DNA from: an uncultured Bacteroidales bacterium
GTDB taxonomy: Bacteria > Bacteroidota > Bacteroidia > Bacteroidales > Marinilabiliaceae
Direction: 5' to 3'
Length of the DNA stretch: 39,911 nucleotides
NCBI GenBank assembly: GCA_945607565.1
Contig: CALYZD010000013.1
Coordinates: 1 to 39,911, forward strand
This document shows positions 15,545 through 23,599 of this stretch, one piece after another. Numbering within the stretch: position 1 is the first letter of the stretch; every line of letters begins with the position of its first letter. The position numbers were made by a program, and so were the translations under genes. The notes beneath the pieces are model-generated. The model searched no databases, had not been told where the DNA came from, and worked only from the letters and a program-made list of their open reading frames with translations.

Positions 15545-17242
15545 TCATCTGACCGCATAGAGCCCTATCACCGAGCCGGTGAAGCCGCCGGCCACCGCCG
15601 TCGACAGATAGTCGGCCTCCACGCCGCTGCACAGCGTCGACTCCTTGCCGCCGTCCACCGAGTAGGCGAAGCCGTAGGTCAGCCCGTCGGAGACCACCTT
15701 GAGGCGCACCTTGCCGCGTGCCAGAGGCGCCGTGGCCAGCGTCTCGCTGCGGCCCATGTTGCCGAACTTGAGCACCGATATGCTGCGCTCGGCGCCGATG
15801 CCGCTGATGGCGAAGAAGTAGTGATGGTTCTCGTCCTTGAAGAGGAGCATGCCGGCGGCCTCGTCGGGCGTCGAGGCGTCGAAGACCACGTCGGTCGATG
15901 CGGTGAACTTGTGGTGCTGCATCCGGTAGCAGCACATAGCCGGCGTGCGGCGCTCCGAGGCCTTGGCGTCCGAGCACCTGAGGGCCAGATAGCCGGGCTC
16001 TTCGGTCAGCGAGCAGAGGCTGCCGAGGCCCTTGCGCAGCGACATCCACTCGAAGCCCAGCTGCGGCTCGTCGAAGTCGGTGCGGTAGCCGTAGTTGCCC
16101 TGCAGCTTGTCGGGAGCGGGCGTGGCGGCCTCGCGGCGCACAATCAGGTCGACCGTGGCGTCGCCCTCGAGGATGACCGGAAAGCCGTCGTCGGTCCAGC
16201 TGACGGGCAGGATGAACGTCTCGCGGCCAAGGTTCTCGAAGCGTCCATCAATGGGCCTGCATGCCAAGAACACGGCCCACCAGTCGCCCTCCTTGGCCTG
16301 AATCAGGTCGGCATGGCCGGCGCAGGTCACGGGGTCGGGACGGTTGGGGTCGAGGTGGCGCTGGGTCAGGATGGGGTTGTGCTCGTAGGGCACAAAGGGG
16401 CCCCAGGGCGAGTCGGAGGCGAAGATGACCTCGGAATGCCACGTGCTGGTGCCGCCCTCGGCGTCCATCAGGAAGTAGCGGCCGTTGATCTTGTACATGT
16501 GCGGGCCTTCGATCCAGATGGGCTTTTCGGCCGGGTTGACGCCCTTGTCGACCAGCACTTTCCAATCGCCCACGGTCCGGTCGGTCGCCACGTCGAACTC
16601 GCGAATGCGGATGGAGCGGTGGCCCGGATATTCGGCCGGATAGGACGGCTCGTCGTTGTTGACGATGTAGGCGCGTCCGTCCTCGTCGAAGAAGAACGAC
16701 GGGTCGATGCCGCCCACCTCGGGCAGCATGATGGGCTCGGACCACGGGCCGGCCGGGTCGGTGGCCTTGACGAAAAAGTTGCCCGCACCCACGTTGGTGG
16801 TCACCATATAATATGTCTTGTTGTGCGGATTGTAGCTGATGGCCGGCGCGAAGATGCCGCCGCTGACGTGCTGGCCCTCGGTGTTGCGCAGCTGCGACTC
16901 GCGGTCGAGCACATAGCCTATCTGCCGCCAGTTGACAAGGTCGCGGCTGTGATATATGGGCACGCCGGGGAAGTAGACGAACGTCGAAGTCACCAGATAG
17001 TAGTCGCCCTCGCCGTTGGTGCACACGCTCGGGTCCGAAGCCCAGCCCTGAAGGATGGGATTGTAGAAGCTGCGGTCGTCGGGGAGCGGATTGGCCTTGT
17101 AGAAGTCGTCGTCGCCTTCGTAGACGAAGTTGTCGAAATAGGCAGTCTGGTTGCCCGACTCGGGCAGACTGGTGCACGCCGCCAGCACTGCGGCCGCACC
17201 CAAAATTGCAATCGTTGATTTTCCTGTCATTATATTTCTCAT
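15545..17242 (-). CDS. GH43 beta-xylosidase or arabinofuranosidase, lipoprotein
   Basis: Exo-acting hydrolase expected to remove xylose or arabinose from imported xylo-oligosaccharides. From the chosen start it has 565 residues; a second Met at 17230 would also keep the signal peptide. The lipobox ends at Cys23 (LAAC). The following TSLPESG has no strong acidic surface-export signal, which favours a periplasmic-side location. The five-bladed propeller shows all three catalytic acids of GH43: Asp70 (WASDPS), Asp180 (GGIDPS) and Glu245 (WIEGPH). The C-terminal 180 residues form a beta-sandwich typical of two-domain GH43 enzymes, with FDEPQLGFEWMSLR at the junction. Sequence alone does not separate xylosidase from arabinofuranosidase. 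It lies 173 bases upstream of xusA on the same strand, so it is either the first gene of the operon or a separate unit under the same control. Confidence 0.92.
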   Translation of the reverse strand: MRNIMTGKSTIAILGAAAVLAACTSLPESGNQTAYFDNFVYEGDDDFYKANPLPDDRSFYNPILQGWASDPSVCTNGEGDYYLVTSTFVYFPGVPIYHSRDLVNWRQIGYVLDRESQLRNTEGQHVSGGIFAPAISYNPHNKTYYMVTTNVGAGNFFVKATDPAGPWSEPIMLPEVGGIDPSFFFDEDGRAYIVNNDEPSYPAEYPGHRSIRIREFDVATDRTVGDWKVLVDKGVNPAEKPIWIEGPHMYKINGRYFLMDAEGGTSTWHSEVIFASDSPWGPFVPYEHNPILTQRHLDPNRPDPVTCAGHADLIQAKEGDWWAVFLACRPIDGRFENLGRETFILPVSWTDDGFPVILEGDATVDLIVRREAATPAPDKLQGNYGYRTDFDEPQLGFEWMSLRKGLGSLCSLTEEPGYLALRCSDAKASERRTPAMCCYRMQHHKFTASTDVVFDASTPDEAAGMLLFKDENHHYFFAISGIGAERSISVLKFGNMGRSETLATAPLARGKVRLKVVSDGLTYGFAYSVDGGKESTLCSGVEADYLSTAVAGGFTGSVIGLYAVR

Positions 17243-17579
17243 TTTGAAGCCCTTATGCACATCTGCCATCGGGTCGTTCGGATTATTTAACATTTATGAA
17301 CAAAGGAAAACATAAGGTCACATCTGCCGAAAAAACGGCGATACACGTATGTTAGACTGCATTTCAAAATCGAAGCGTAGTGTTACATTTTTTTGAACGA
17401 TTGTAACATTCGGCCCTACAACAAGCTGACTGTCAGGTGTGTTCGATTTTGTCCACGCTGCACTGCGGCGGCCCGGCGCGGCGTCGGCCGACGGGCGAAA
17501 AGAATTGGGCATCGGGGCGCGGCAAAAGGGTGCGAGTACGAATGGTTTTGATAATTTTGCACGGATTTTTTGCAAACCG
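17243..17579. promoter_or_regulatory. Divergent GH43 / pcrA intergenic region with repeats
   Basis: This 337-base gap has no gene. Near GH43 the decamer CACATCTGCC occurs twice in direct orientation (17258-17267 and 17319-17328). Each copy lies beside one arm of an inverted heptamer, CCTTATG (17251-17257) and CATAAGG (17311-17317). Further upstream TGTTACA (17381-17387) and TGTAACA (17402-17408) form a perfect 7-bp inverted repeat with 21-base centre spacing. These look like protein-binding sites for carbohydrate control of GH43. The pcrA end carries a TAATTTTG box. Confidence 0.45.
17552..17559 (+). promoter_or_regulatory. Probable -7 box of the pcrA operon
   Basis: TAATTTTG matches the Bacteroides TAnnTTTG consensus exactly and lies 20 bases before the pcrA start codon. 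No clear -33 TTTG is seen at the usual distance. The leader would be very short. Confidence 0.5.
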
Positions 17580-19877
17580 ATGGATAACGTGGAATACTTA
17601 GACAATCTGAACGCCCCGCAGCGCGAAGCCGTGATGCACACCGAAGGCCCCGCGCTGGTGATTGCCGGCGCCGGCTCGGGCAAGACGCGCGTGCTGACCA
17701 TGCGCATAGCCCACCTGCTCGACAAAGGTGTCAGGCCGTGGAACATTCTGGCACTGACCTTCACCAACAAGGCCGCGCGCGAAATGAAGGAGCGCATAGC
17801 CCGGATAGTGGGCGACGAAAAGGCCGGGCAGCTCTGGATGGGCACGTTCCACTCCATCTTCGCCCGCATCCTGCGCATCGAGGCCGAGGCCACGGGATTT
17901 GCGCCCACATTCTCGATCTACGACACCACCGACTCCAAGTCGCTCGTGCGCAGCATCATAAAGGAGATGCACCTCGACGACAAGGAATACAAGCCGTCGC
18001 TCGTGCTCGGCGCCATATCGGCCGCCAAGAACGATCTGATAATGCCCGCCGCCTACGCCCACAGCACCGCACTGACCGAGCGCGACAAGGCTTCGCGCCG
18101 GCCCAAGACGGCCGAAATATACATGCGCTACATGCGCGAATGCCGCAAGGCCAACGCCATGGACTTCGACGACCTGCTGCTCTACACCAACGTCCTCTTC
18201 CGCGACCGCCCCGACGTGCTCGAGAAGTATCAGGACCGCTTCAGATACGTGCTGGTCGACGAGTATCAGGACACCAACATGTCGCAATACCTGATAGTCA
18301 AGAAACTTGTGGAGAAGCACCGCAACCTGTGCGTGGTGGGCGACGACGCACAGAGCATCTACAGCTTCAGAGGCGCCAAAATCGAGAACATACTCAACTT
18401 CAGGAACGACTATGCCGACTACCGCCTCTTCAAGCTGGAGCAGAACTACCGCTCGACGCAGAACATAGTGAACGTGGCCAACGGCATCATAGCGCACAAC
18501 CGGGGGCAGATTCAGAAGACGGTCTTTTCGGAAAACGACGAGGGCAGCAAGGTGCGCGTCTTCCGCACGGCGTCGGACTTCGACGAGGCCATGACCGTGA
18601 TCAACGACATCAACCGGCTGCGGCGCAACTGCGGCTACGCCTTCAGCGACTTCGCCATCCTCTACCGCACCAACGCCCAGTCGCGCGCCTTCGAAGACGA
18701 GCTGCGCAAATGCAACATGCCCTACCGCATCGTGGGCGGACAGGCCTTCTACCAGCGCAAGGAAATCAAGGACACGCTGGCCTACATGCGCGTGGCCGTC
18801 AACCCCAACGACAGCGAGGCCCTGCGACGCATCATCAACTACCCCGCACGCGGCATAGGCGCCGGCACCGTCGACAAGCTGACGGCAGCCGCAGCCGCAG
18901 CCGACACGAGCCTCTGGAACGTCATGGCCGGCGGAGCATCACTGGCACAGTGCGGCCTCAACGGCCCGACCACGGCCAAGATAGCCCGCTTCTGCGCCCT
19001 GTGCGCCTCGATGGCCGCCGCCACACGGCAGCTGTCGGCCTACGAGTTCGCGGCCGACGTGGTGAGCCGCAGCGGCATAATGCAGGAGCTGGCCAAGGGC
19101 AAGGACGACGGCCAGGAAGGCAAGGAGCGCATCGAGAACGTCAACGAACTGCTGAACAGCATCAAGGACTTCACCGACACCCGCATCGAGACCGGACAGC
19201 CGGCCACCATTGCCGACTATCTCGAAGAAGTGTCGCTGGTGACCGACCTCGACAGCGCCGACAACGGCGACCCCAACCACATCACCCTGATGACCATCCA
19301 TTCGAGCAAAGGCCTCGAATTCAAGAACGTATACATCGTCGGCGTCGAAGAGGACATCTTCCCGGGGCAGATTTCGGCCACCGACCCGCGCGCCATCGAA
19401 GAGGAGCGGCGCCTGTTCTACGTGGCCGTGACGCGCGCCGAAACCAACGCCACCATCAGCTACACGCAGTCGCGGTTCCAGTACGGCAAGCGCGTGACGT
19501 GCCGGCCCAGCCGCTTCGTGGCCGAGCTCGACGAGCGCTTTGTGGAGATGCCCGGCGACAGATTCGCTACCGCGGCCCGCACCCAGTTCCGCCGCCCCGA
19601 CGACAGCGCGCGCGCCTTCAGCTTCAGCCGCCCCGACCGCACGCCGGCCGCGCCCCAGCGCCTGCGCCCCGTGGCCAAGGCCGCCACGCCGCCCGACACC
19701 GGACGCGACCAGGCCGGCCTCTGCAGCGTGGGCGCCATGGTGATGCACGAGCGCTTCGGCCAGGGCATAGTCAGAGCCATCGACGGCACGGGTGCCGACA
19801 CCAAACTGACCATCGAGTTCGTCAGCGCCGGCACCAAACATTTGCTTGTCAAATTTGCCCGGCTTAAACTTTTGTGA
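17580..19877 (+). CDS. pcrA: UvrD/PcrA-family 3'-5' DNA helicase
   Basis: ATP-dependent superfamily 1A helicase for DNA repair and clearing of replication obstacles. It has 765 residues. All the main motifs are visible: Walker A GAGSGKT (30-36), Walker B/motif II DEYQDTN (about 226), motif III GDDAQSIYSFRGA, motif IV QNYRSTQNI, motif V TIHSSKGLEF (about 571) and motif VI VAVTRAE (about 614). The C-terminal ending (GAMVMHERFGQGIVRAIDG and on) is the PcrA/UvrD tail with a Tudor-like fold. The chosen ATG starts at NAPQREAV context, as in homologues; the frame is open 47 codons further upstream, but that extension lacks family similarity. It is the first gene of a five-gene plus-strand group. UvrD and PcrA cannot be told apart by eye. 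Confidence 0.95.
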   Translation: MDNVEYLDNLNAPQREAVMHTEGPALVIAGAGSGKTRVLTMRIAHLLDKGVRPWNILALTFTNKAAREMKERIARIVGDEKAGQLWMGTFHSIFARILRIEAEATGFAPTFSIYDTTDSKSLVRSIIKEMHLDDKEYKPSLVLGAISAAKNDLIMPAAYAHSTALTERDKASRRPKTAEIYMRYMRECRKANAMDFDDLLLYTNVLFRDRPDVLEKYQDRFRYVLVDEYQDTNMSQYLIVKKLVEKHRNLCVVGDDAQSIYSFRGAKIENILNFRNDYADYRLFKLEQNYRSTQNIVNVANGIIAHNRGQIQKTVFSENDEGSKVRVFRTASDFDEAMTVINDINRLRRNCGYAFSDFAILYRTNAQSRAFEDELRKCNMPYRIVGGQAFYQRKEIKDTLAYMRVAVNPNDSEALRRIINYPARGIGAGTVDKLTAAAAAADTSLWNVMAGGASLAQCGLNGPTTAKIARFCALCASMAAATRQLSAYEFAADVVSRSGIMQELAKGKDDGQEGKERIENVNELLNSIKDFTDTRIETGQPATIADYLEEVSLVTDLDSADNGDPNHITLMTIHSSKGLEFKNVYIVGVEEDIFPGQISATDPRAIEEERRLFYVAVTRAETNATISYTQSRFQYGKRVTCRPSRFVAELDERFVEMPGDRFATAARTQFRRPDDSARAFSFSRPDRTPAAPQRLRPVAKAATPPDTGRDQAGLCSVGAMVMHERFGQGIVRAIDGTGADTKLTIEFVSAGTKHLLVKFARLKLL

Positions 19878-19923
19878 TACCTTCGAAGCCGCTCAATCAG
19901 AACACCGAAAAATCAGAAAGACA

Positions 19924-20658
19924 ATGGAATATAACTCGACACGCGAAAAACTTGTGCTGCCCGAATATGGCCGCCACATCCAGAACATGGTCAGGCACGC
20001 GATGACCATCACCGACCGCGAAGAGCGCAACCGATGCGCGCAGACCATAATATCGATAATGGGCAACATGTTTCCGCACCTGCGCGACGTCAACGACTTC
20101 AAGCACAAGCTGTGGGACCACCTGGCCATCATGTCCGACTTCAAGCTCGACATCGACTACCCCTACGAGGTACCCAAAGCCAGCATCCTTGAGCAGCATC
20201 ACGACAAAATCCCGTACAGGAACAGCCAGATACGCTACCGGCACTACGGCGCCACCATCGAAGAGCTCATCCGCAAGGCCGCCGAGATGGACGACGAAGA
20301 GGAACAGTCGGCGCTGCTGACGCTCGTGGCCAACCACATGAAGAAAATGCTGCTCGAAGTCAACAAGGACCTCGTGGACGACAGCCGCATCCTGAACGAC
20401 ATCAAAGCGCTGTCGGACGGCAGGATAGACGTCGACCCCGACAGGATACGCATACTCGACTTCGCCGAAATGCAGCGGATGTCGATGATGTCGAACCAGC
20501 GCAAGAGCGGCAACCTCTTCATGGTGGCCGGCAGCCAGAACCAGAACCAGAACCAGAACCGGCAGAACATCAAGAACAACCAGAACCGGCAGAACAACAA
20601 GAACAGGAACAACCTGAACCGCAACAACGGCAACAACAATAACCGCAAAAACAACTGA
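19924..20658 (+). CDS. DUF4290 family protein with Asn/Gln-rich tail
   Basis: Cytoplasmic protein of unknown function, 244 residues, of the DUF4290 type known from Bacteroidota. Residues 1-195 are mostly helical and charged, with the recognisable N-terminus LVLPEYGRHIQNMV and a central QIRYRHYGATIEELI; no catalytic motif is apparent. Residues 205-244 are a low-complexity tail of almost only Asn, Gln, Arg and Lys, starting with repeated NQ. The tail is partly coded by four tandem CCAGAA units. The ATG used is the one that begins family similarity; an earlier in-frame Met overlaps pcrA. The gene sits 46 bases after pcrA and 9 before murA, an arrangement that suggests co-expression. The tail could be an RNA- or protein-binding segment, but that is inference. 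Confidence 0.85.
   Translation: MEYNSTREKLVLPEYGRHIQNMVRHAMTITDREERNRCAQTIISIMGNMFPHLRDVNDFKHKLWDHLAIMSDFKLDIDYPYEVPKASILEQHHDKIPYRNSQIRYRHYGATIEELIRKAAEMDDEEEQSALLTLVANHMKKMLLEVNKDLVDDSRILNDIKALSDGRIDVDPDRIRILDFAEMQRMSMMSNQRKSGNLFMVAGSQNQNQNQNRQNIKNNQNRQNNKNRNNLNRNNGNNNNRKNN
20535..20558 (+). repeat. Tandem CCAGAA hexamer (four copies) in the DUF4290 gene
   Basis: Four exact head-to-tail copies of CCAGAA encode the NQ-repeat at the start of the low-complexity tail. Because the unit is six bases, gain or loss of a copy would lengthen or shorten the tail by two residues without a frameshift. Related CAGAAC units follow downstream. Confidence 0.85.
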
Positions 20659-20667
20659 CAAGCCGCC

Positions 20668-21972
20668 ATGAGCAAATTCGTAATCGAAGGAGGACGCCCG
20701 CTCCAAGGCGAGATAACGCCCCAGGGAGCCAAGAACGAGGCACTGCAGATACTCTGCGCCTGCCTGCTGACGCAAGAGGAAATAGTGGTCGAAAACATCC
20801 CGGACATCCTCGACGTCAACAACCTGATTGAACTCCTCGGCAAGATGGGCGTCGGCATCGAACGGCCCGAACGGCACACCTGCCGCCTGCGCGCCGCCGA
20901 CATCGACATCGAATATCTGCAGACGGCCGACTTCAAGCAGCGCGCCTCGGCACTGCGCGGCTCCATCATGATAATGGGACCGCTGCTGGCACGCTTCGGC
21001 AAGGCCTACTTCCCCAAGCCCGGCGGCGACAAGATAGGCCGCCGGCGCCTCGACACGCACTTCATCGGATTCCAGAAGCTCGGAGCCACCTTCAACTTCG
21101 ACTCCGACGAAATATTCTACACCGTCGAGGGCCGCAACCTGAAAGGCACCTACATGCTGCTCGACGAAGCCTCCGTCACCGGCACGGCCAACATAATGAT
21201 GGCCGCCGTCATGACGCCCGGCGTCACCACCATCTACAACGCCGCCTGCGAACCCTACGTGCAGCAGCTCTCGCGAATGCTGGTCAACATGGGCGCCAAA
21301 ATCAACGGCATCGGCTCCAACCTGCTCACCATCACCGGAGTGGAGAGCCTCGGCGGATGCCACCACCGCATCCTGCCCGACATGATCGAAGTTGGCTCGT
21401 TCATCGGCATGGCCGCCATGACCGCCGGCGACATCACCATCCGCAACGCCGGACTGCGCCACCTCGGCATCATCCCCATGGCATTCGAACGGATGGGCAT
21501 CGCCATCGAGACCAGCGGCGACGACATCCGCATCCCGGCACAGGAGCACTACCGAATCGACTCGTTCATCGACGGCTCCATAATGAACATCGCCGACGCG
21601 CCCTGGCCCGGCCTGACGCCCGACCTGCTGAGCGTCTTCCTCGTGGTGGCCACACAGGCCAAAGGCTGCGTGCTGATTCACCAGAAGATGTTCGAAAGCC
21701 GACTCTTCTTCGTCGACAAGCTCATCGACATGGGCGCGCAGATCATCCTCTGCGACCCGCACCGCGCCACCGTCATCGGCCTCGACCGACAGACACAGCT
21801 GCGCGGCACGGTCATGACCTCGCCCGACATCCGCGCCGGCGTGGCACTGCTCATCGCCGCACTCTCGGCCAGCGGCCGCAGCACCATCCACAACATCGAG
21901 CAGATCGACCGCGGATACGAATGCATCGACGAACGCCTGACCAGACTCGGCGCCACCATCAGCCGCGCCTGA
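20668..21972 (+). CDS. murA: UDP-N-acetylglucosamine 1-carboxyvinyltransferase (Asp-type active site)
   Basis: First committed enzyme of peptidoglycan synthesis: transfers enolpyruvate from PEP to UDP-GlcNAc in the cytoplasm. The protein has 434 residues, near the usual 420-440. Family features include GAKNEALQ near residues 20-27 and RASALRGSIMIMGPLLARFG. The active-site loop reads PGGDKIGRR, so residue 121 (codon 21028-21030) is Asp where E. coli MurA has Cys115. Asp at this position is known in several bacteria and prevents covalent trapping by fosfomycin while keeping activity. Downstream signatures DEASVTGTANIMMAAV and DTHFIGFQKLGA agree with the family. It starts 9 bases after the DUF4290 gene and 36 bases before ubiE. 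Confidence 0.96.
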   Translation: MSKFVIEGGRPLQGEITPQGAKNEALQILCACLLTQEEIVVENIPDILDVNNLIELLGKMGVGIERPERHTCRLRAADIDIEYLQTADFKQRASALRGSIMIMGPLLARFGKAYFPKPGGDKIGRRRLDTHFIGFQKLGATFNFDSDEIFYTVEGRNLKGTYMLLDEASVTGTANIMMAAVMTPGVTTIYNAACEPYVQQLSRMLVNMGAKINGIGSNLLTITGVESLGGCHHRILPDMIEVGSFIGMAAMTAGDITIRNAGLRHLGIIPMAFERMGIAIETSGDDIRIPAQEHYRIDSFIDGSIMNIADAPWPGLTPDLLSVFLVVATQAKGCVLIHQKMFESRLFFVDKLIDMGAQIILCDPHRATVIGLDRQTQLRGTVMTSPDIRAGVALLIAALSASGRSTIHNIEQIDRGYECIDERLTRLGATISRA

Positions 21973-22008
21973 GCCCATCACGACCTACCGAACCCGAAAC
22001 CTGACACC

Positions 22009-22737
22009 ATGACCACCGTCAAACCATACGACCTGAAAGGCGAATCGAAAAAAAGCGAAGTGCGCCGGATGTTCAACAGCATCGCGCCCCGATATGACCT
22101 GCTCAACCACCTGCTGTCGGCCGGAATCGACAGATACTGGCGCCGACGCACCATCGGCCTGCTCAGGGGGCTGGCCAACCCGCTCGTCCTCGACATGGCC
22201 ACCGGCACCGGCGACCTCGCCATCAAAGCCCACAAGATGCTGGGATGCAGAGTGATAGGAGCCGACCTGTCGGCACAGATGCTCGAAGTGGCGCGCCAGA
22301 AAATCGACGAGCGCGGCCTGCAGCAGTACATCTCGGTGGTCGAGGCCGACTCCGAGAACCTGCCCTTTGCCGATGGCTCGTTCGACGCCGTGACAGTGGC
22401 ATTCGGCGTGCGCAACTACGAGAACCTCGACAAAGGCCTGTCCGAAATGGTGCGCGTGCTCAAGCCCGGCGGCCTGATTGCCATCCTCGAATTCTCGAAG
22501 CCCCGCGTCTTCCCGTTCCGTCAGCTCTACATGCTCTACTTCAGGCACGTGCTGCCCGCGCTCGGCGGACTGGTGTCGAAAGACAAGTCGGCCTACCGCT
22601 ACCTGCCGCAGTCGGTCATGCAGTTCCCCGACGGCAGGGAGTTTGAGCAGCACCTCGAACAGGCCGGAGCCAGACCGGTGCGCCGCATCTCGCTGACGTG
22701 CGGAATAGCCACAATTTATCTGGGGCAAAAGCAATAA
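22009..22737 (+). CDS. ubiE: Demethylmenaquinone methyltransferase
   Basis: SAM-dependent methyltransferase for the last step of menaquinone synthesis (also called MenG). It has 242 residues. Features: the N-terminal signature VRRMFNSIAPRYDLLNHLLSAGID, the SAM-binding motif VLDMATGTGDL (60-70), the acidic loop GADLSAQML, the PFADGSFDAVTVAFGVRN segment and LKPGGLIAILEFSKP. As Bacteroidota generally use menaquinone, the MenG role is preferred to a ubiquinone role. It is the fourth gene of the plus-strand operon, 36 bases after murA and 30 before the PorT-like gene. Confidence 0.95.
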   Translation: MTTVKPYDLKGESKKSEVRRMFNSIAPRYDLLNHLLSAGIDRYWRRRTIGLLRGLANPLVLDMATGTGDLAIKAHKMLGCRVIGADLSAQMLEVARQKIDERGLQQYISVVEADSENLPFADGSFDAVTVAFGVRNYENLDKGLSEMVRVLKPGGLIAILEFSKPRVFPFRQLYMLYFRHVLPALGGLVSKDKSAYRYLPQSVMQFPDGREFEQHLEQAGARPVRRISLTCGIATIYLGQKQ

Positions 22738-22767
22738 AACCGGACATTTTCGGTTATTATCTTCACA

Positions 22768-23508
22768 ATGGGCTCACTCATCAGACACATCCGCAGAGCG
22801 ATAGCGGTCGGCATTGCGGCCGCCGCGCCATGCCACGCCGGCGCGCAGCTGTTTGCCGACGCGGCCAGACGCGGCATCGAGAATCTGCCCGGATACGAAT
22901 ACAGGCGCCTCCACTTCGGATTCCTGATAGGCGTCAACGCCACCGACTTCCACATCTACAACACCGGCGTGCGCACCACCGAGGGCGGCGAGACGGCGCT
23001 CTATGGCGAGGTGCTCGAGCTCAGCCCCGGCATCAACCTTGGCATAGTGGGCGACCTGCGCCTGTGCAAGAATCTGAACCTCAGATGCCTGCCCGGCATC
23101 AGCTTCGGCGAGCGCGTCATCACCTTCACCGACGAGCTGGGGGCCGAGGTCGAGCAGTGCAAGATAAAATCGACGTTCGTGGACGTGCCCATCCTGCTCA
23201 AATACAGCGCATACCGCATGAGGAACGCCAAGCCCTACGTCGTGGGCGGCGCCACGGCACGCTACGACCTGTCGAAAGACAAGCAGTCGCACCTGACGTT
23301 CAAATCGCTCGACGCCTACTGGGACCTGGGCGCCGGCATGGACATCTATCTGCCCTACTTCCGCTTCTCGGTCGAGGTGCGCGGCTCGTTCGGCCTGACC
23401 AACATCTACAACCCCAACGGCAGCCAGGAGCTCGAAGACATCCCCTTCGTCAAGGCCATCGACAGGATAAAGTCGCGCATGTTCGGCCTGACGTTCTATT
23501 TCGAATGA
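22768..23508 (+). CDS. porT: PorT-like outer-membrane beta-barrel protein
   Basis: Small outer-membrane protein of 246 residues. A signal peptide (about residues 1-27, ending AGAQ) is followed by alternating beta-strand patterns such as RLHFGFLIGVNATDF and GINLGIVGDLRLCKNLNLRCLPGISFGERVITF, with a C-terminal aromatic strand MFGLTFYFE. Length and pattern match the PorT family, whose founding member in Porphyromonas gingivalis belongs to the type IX secretion system. Family membership is likely, but a secretion role is not shown, because no other T9SS core gene is in the window. It is the last gene of the pcrA-ubiE operon. A longer overlapping frame over the same stretch is a shadow. Confidence 0.75.
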   Translation: MGSLIRHIRRAIAVGIAAAAPCHAGAQLFADAARRGIENLPGYEYRRLHFGFLIGVNATDFHIYNTGVRTTEGGETALYGEVLELSPGINLGIVGDLRLCKNLNLRCLPGISFGERVITFTDELGAEVEQCKIKSTFVDVPILLKYSAYRMRNAKPYVVGGATARYDLSKDKQSHLTFKSLDAYWDLGAGMDIYLPYFRFSVEVRGSFGLTNIYNPNGSQELEDIPFVKAIDRIKSRMFGLTFYFE

Positions 23509-23530
23509 TTCACCGCCCAAGACCGGCCAC

Positions 23531-23563
23531 AAAAAAGGCAGACGCCACGCCGTGACGCCTGCC
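23531..23563 (-). terminator. Intrinsic terminator after the AsmA-like gene
   Basis: On the minus strand an 11-bp stem with two G-U pairs (arms at 23553-23563 and 23537-23547, loop of five) is followed directly by six T (23531-23536). It is much weaker on the plus strand, where the wobble pairs become mismatches, so it mainly ends minus-strand transcription. It lies between two convergent genes. Confidence 0.75.
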
Positions 23564-23599
23564 CCATGTGTCAGTGCAAAATCGTTTCCCCCCCCGGCG

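Noticed and set aside
15486-16049. 187-codon minus-strand frame running past the GH43 stop, and the mini-frame MNIMYNDS in the same gap
   Set aside because: The longer frame is out of frame with GH43 and has Arg/Gly-rich shadow composition; the eight-codon frame is too short to support.
17326-17339. GCCG-AAAAAA-CGGC hairpin in the GH43/pcrA gap as a terminator
   Set aside because: The stem is only 4 bp and no U-tract follows on either strand; both flanking genes start, not end, in this gap.
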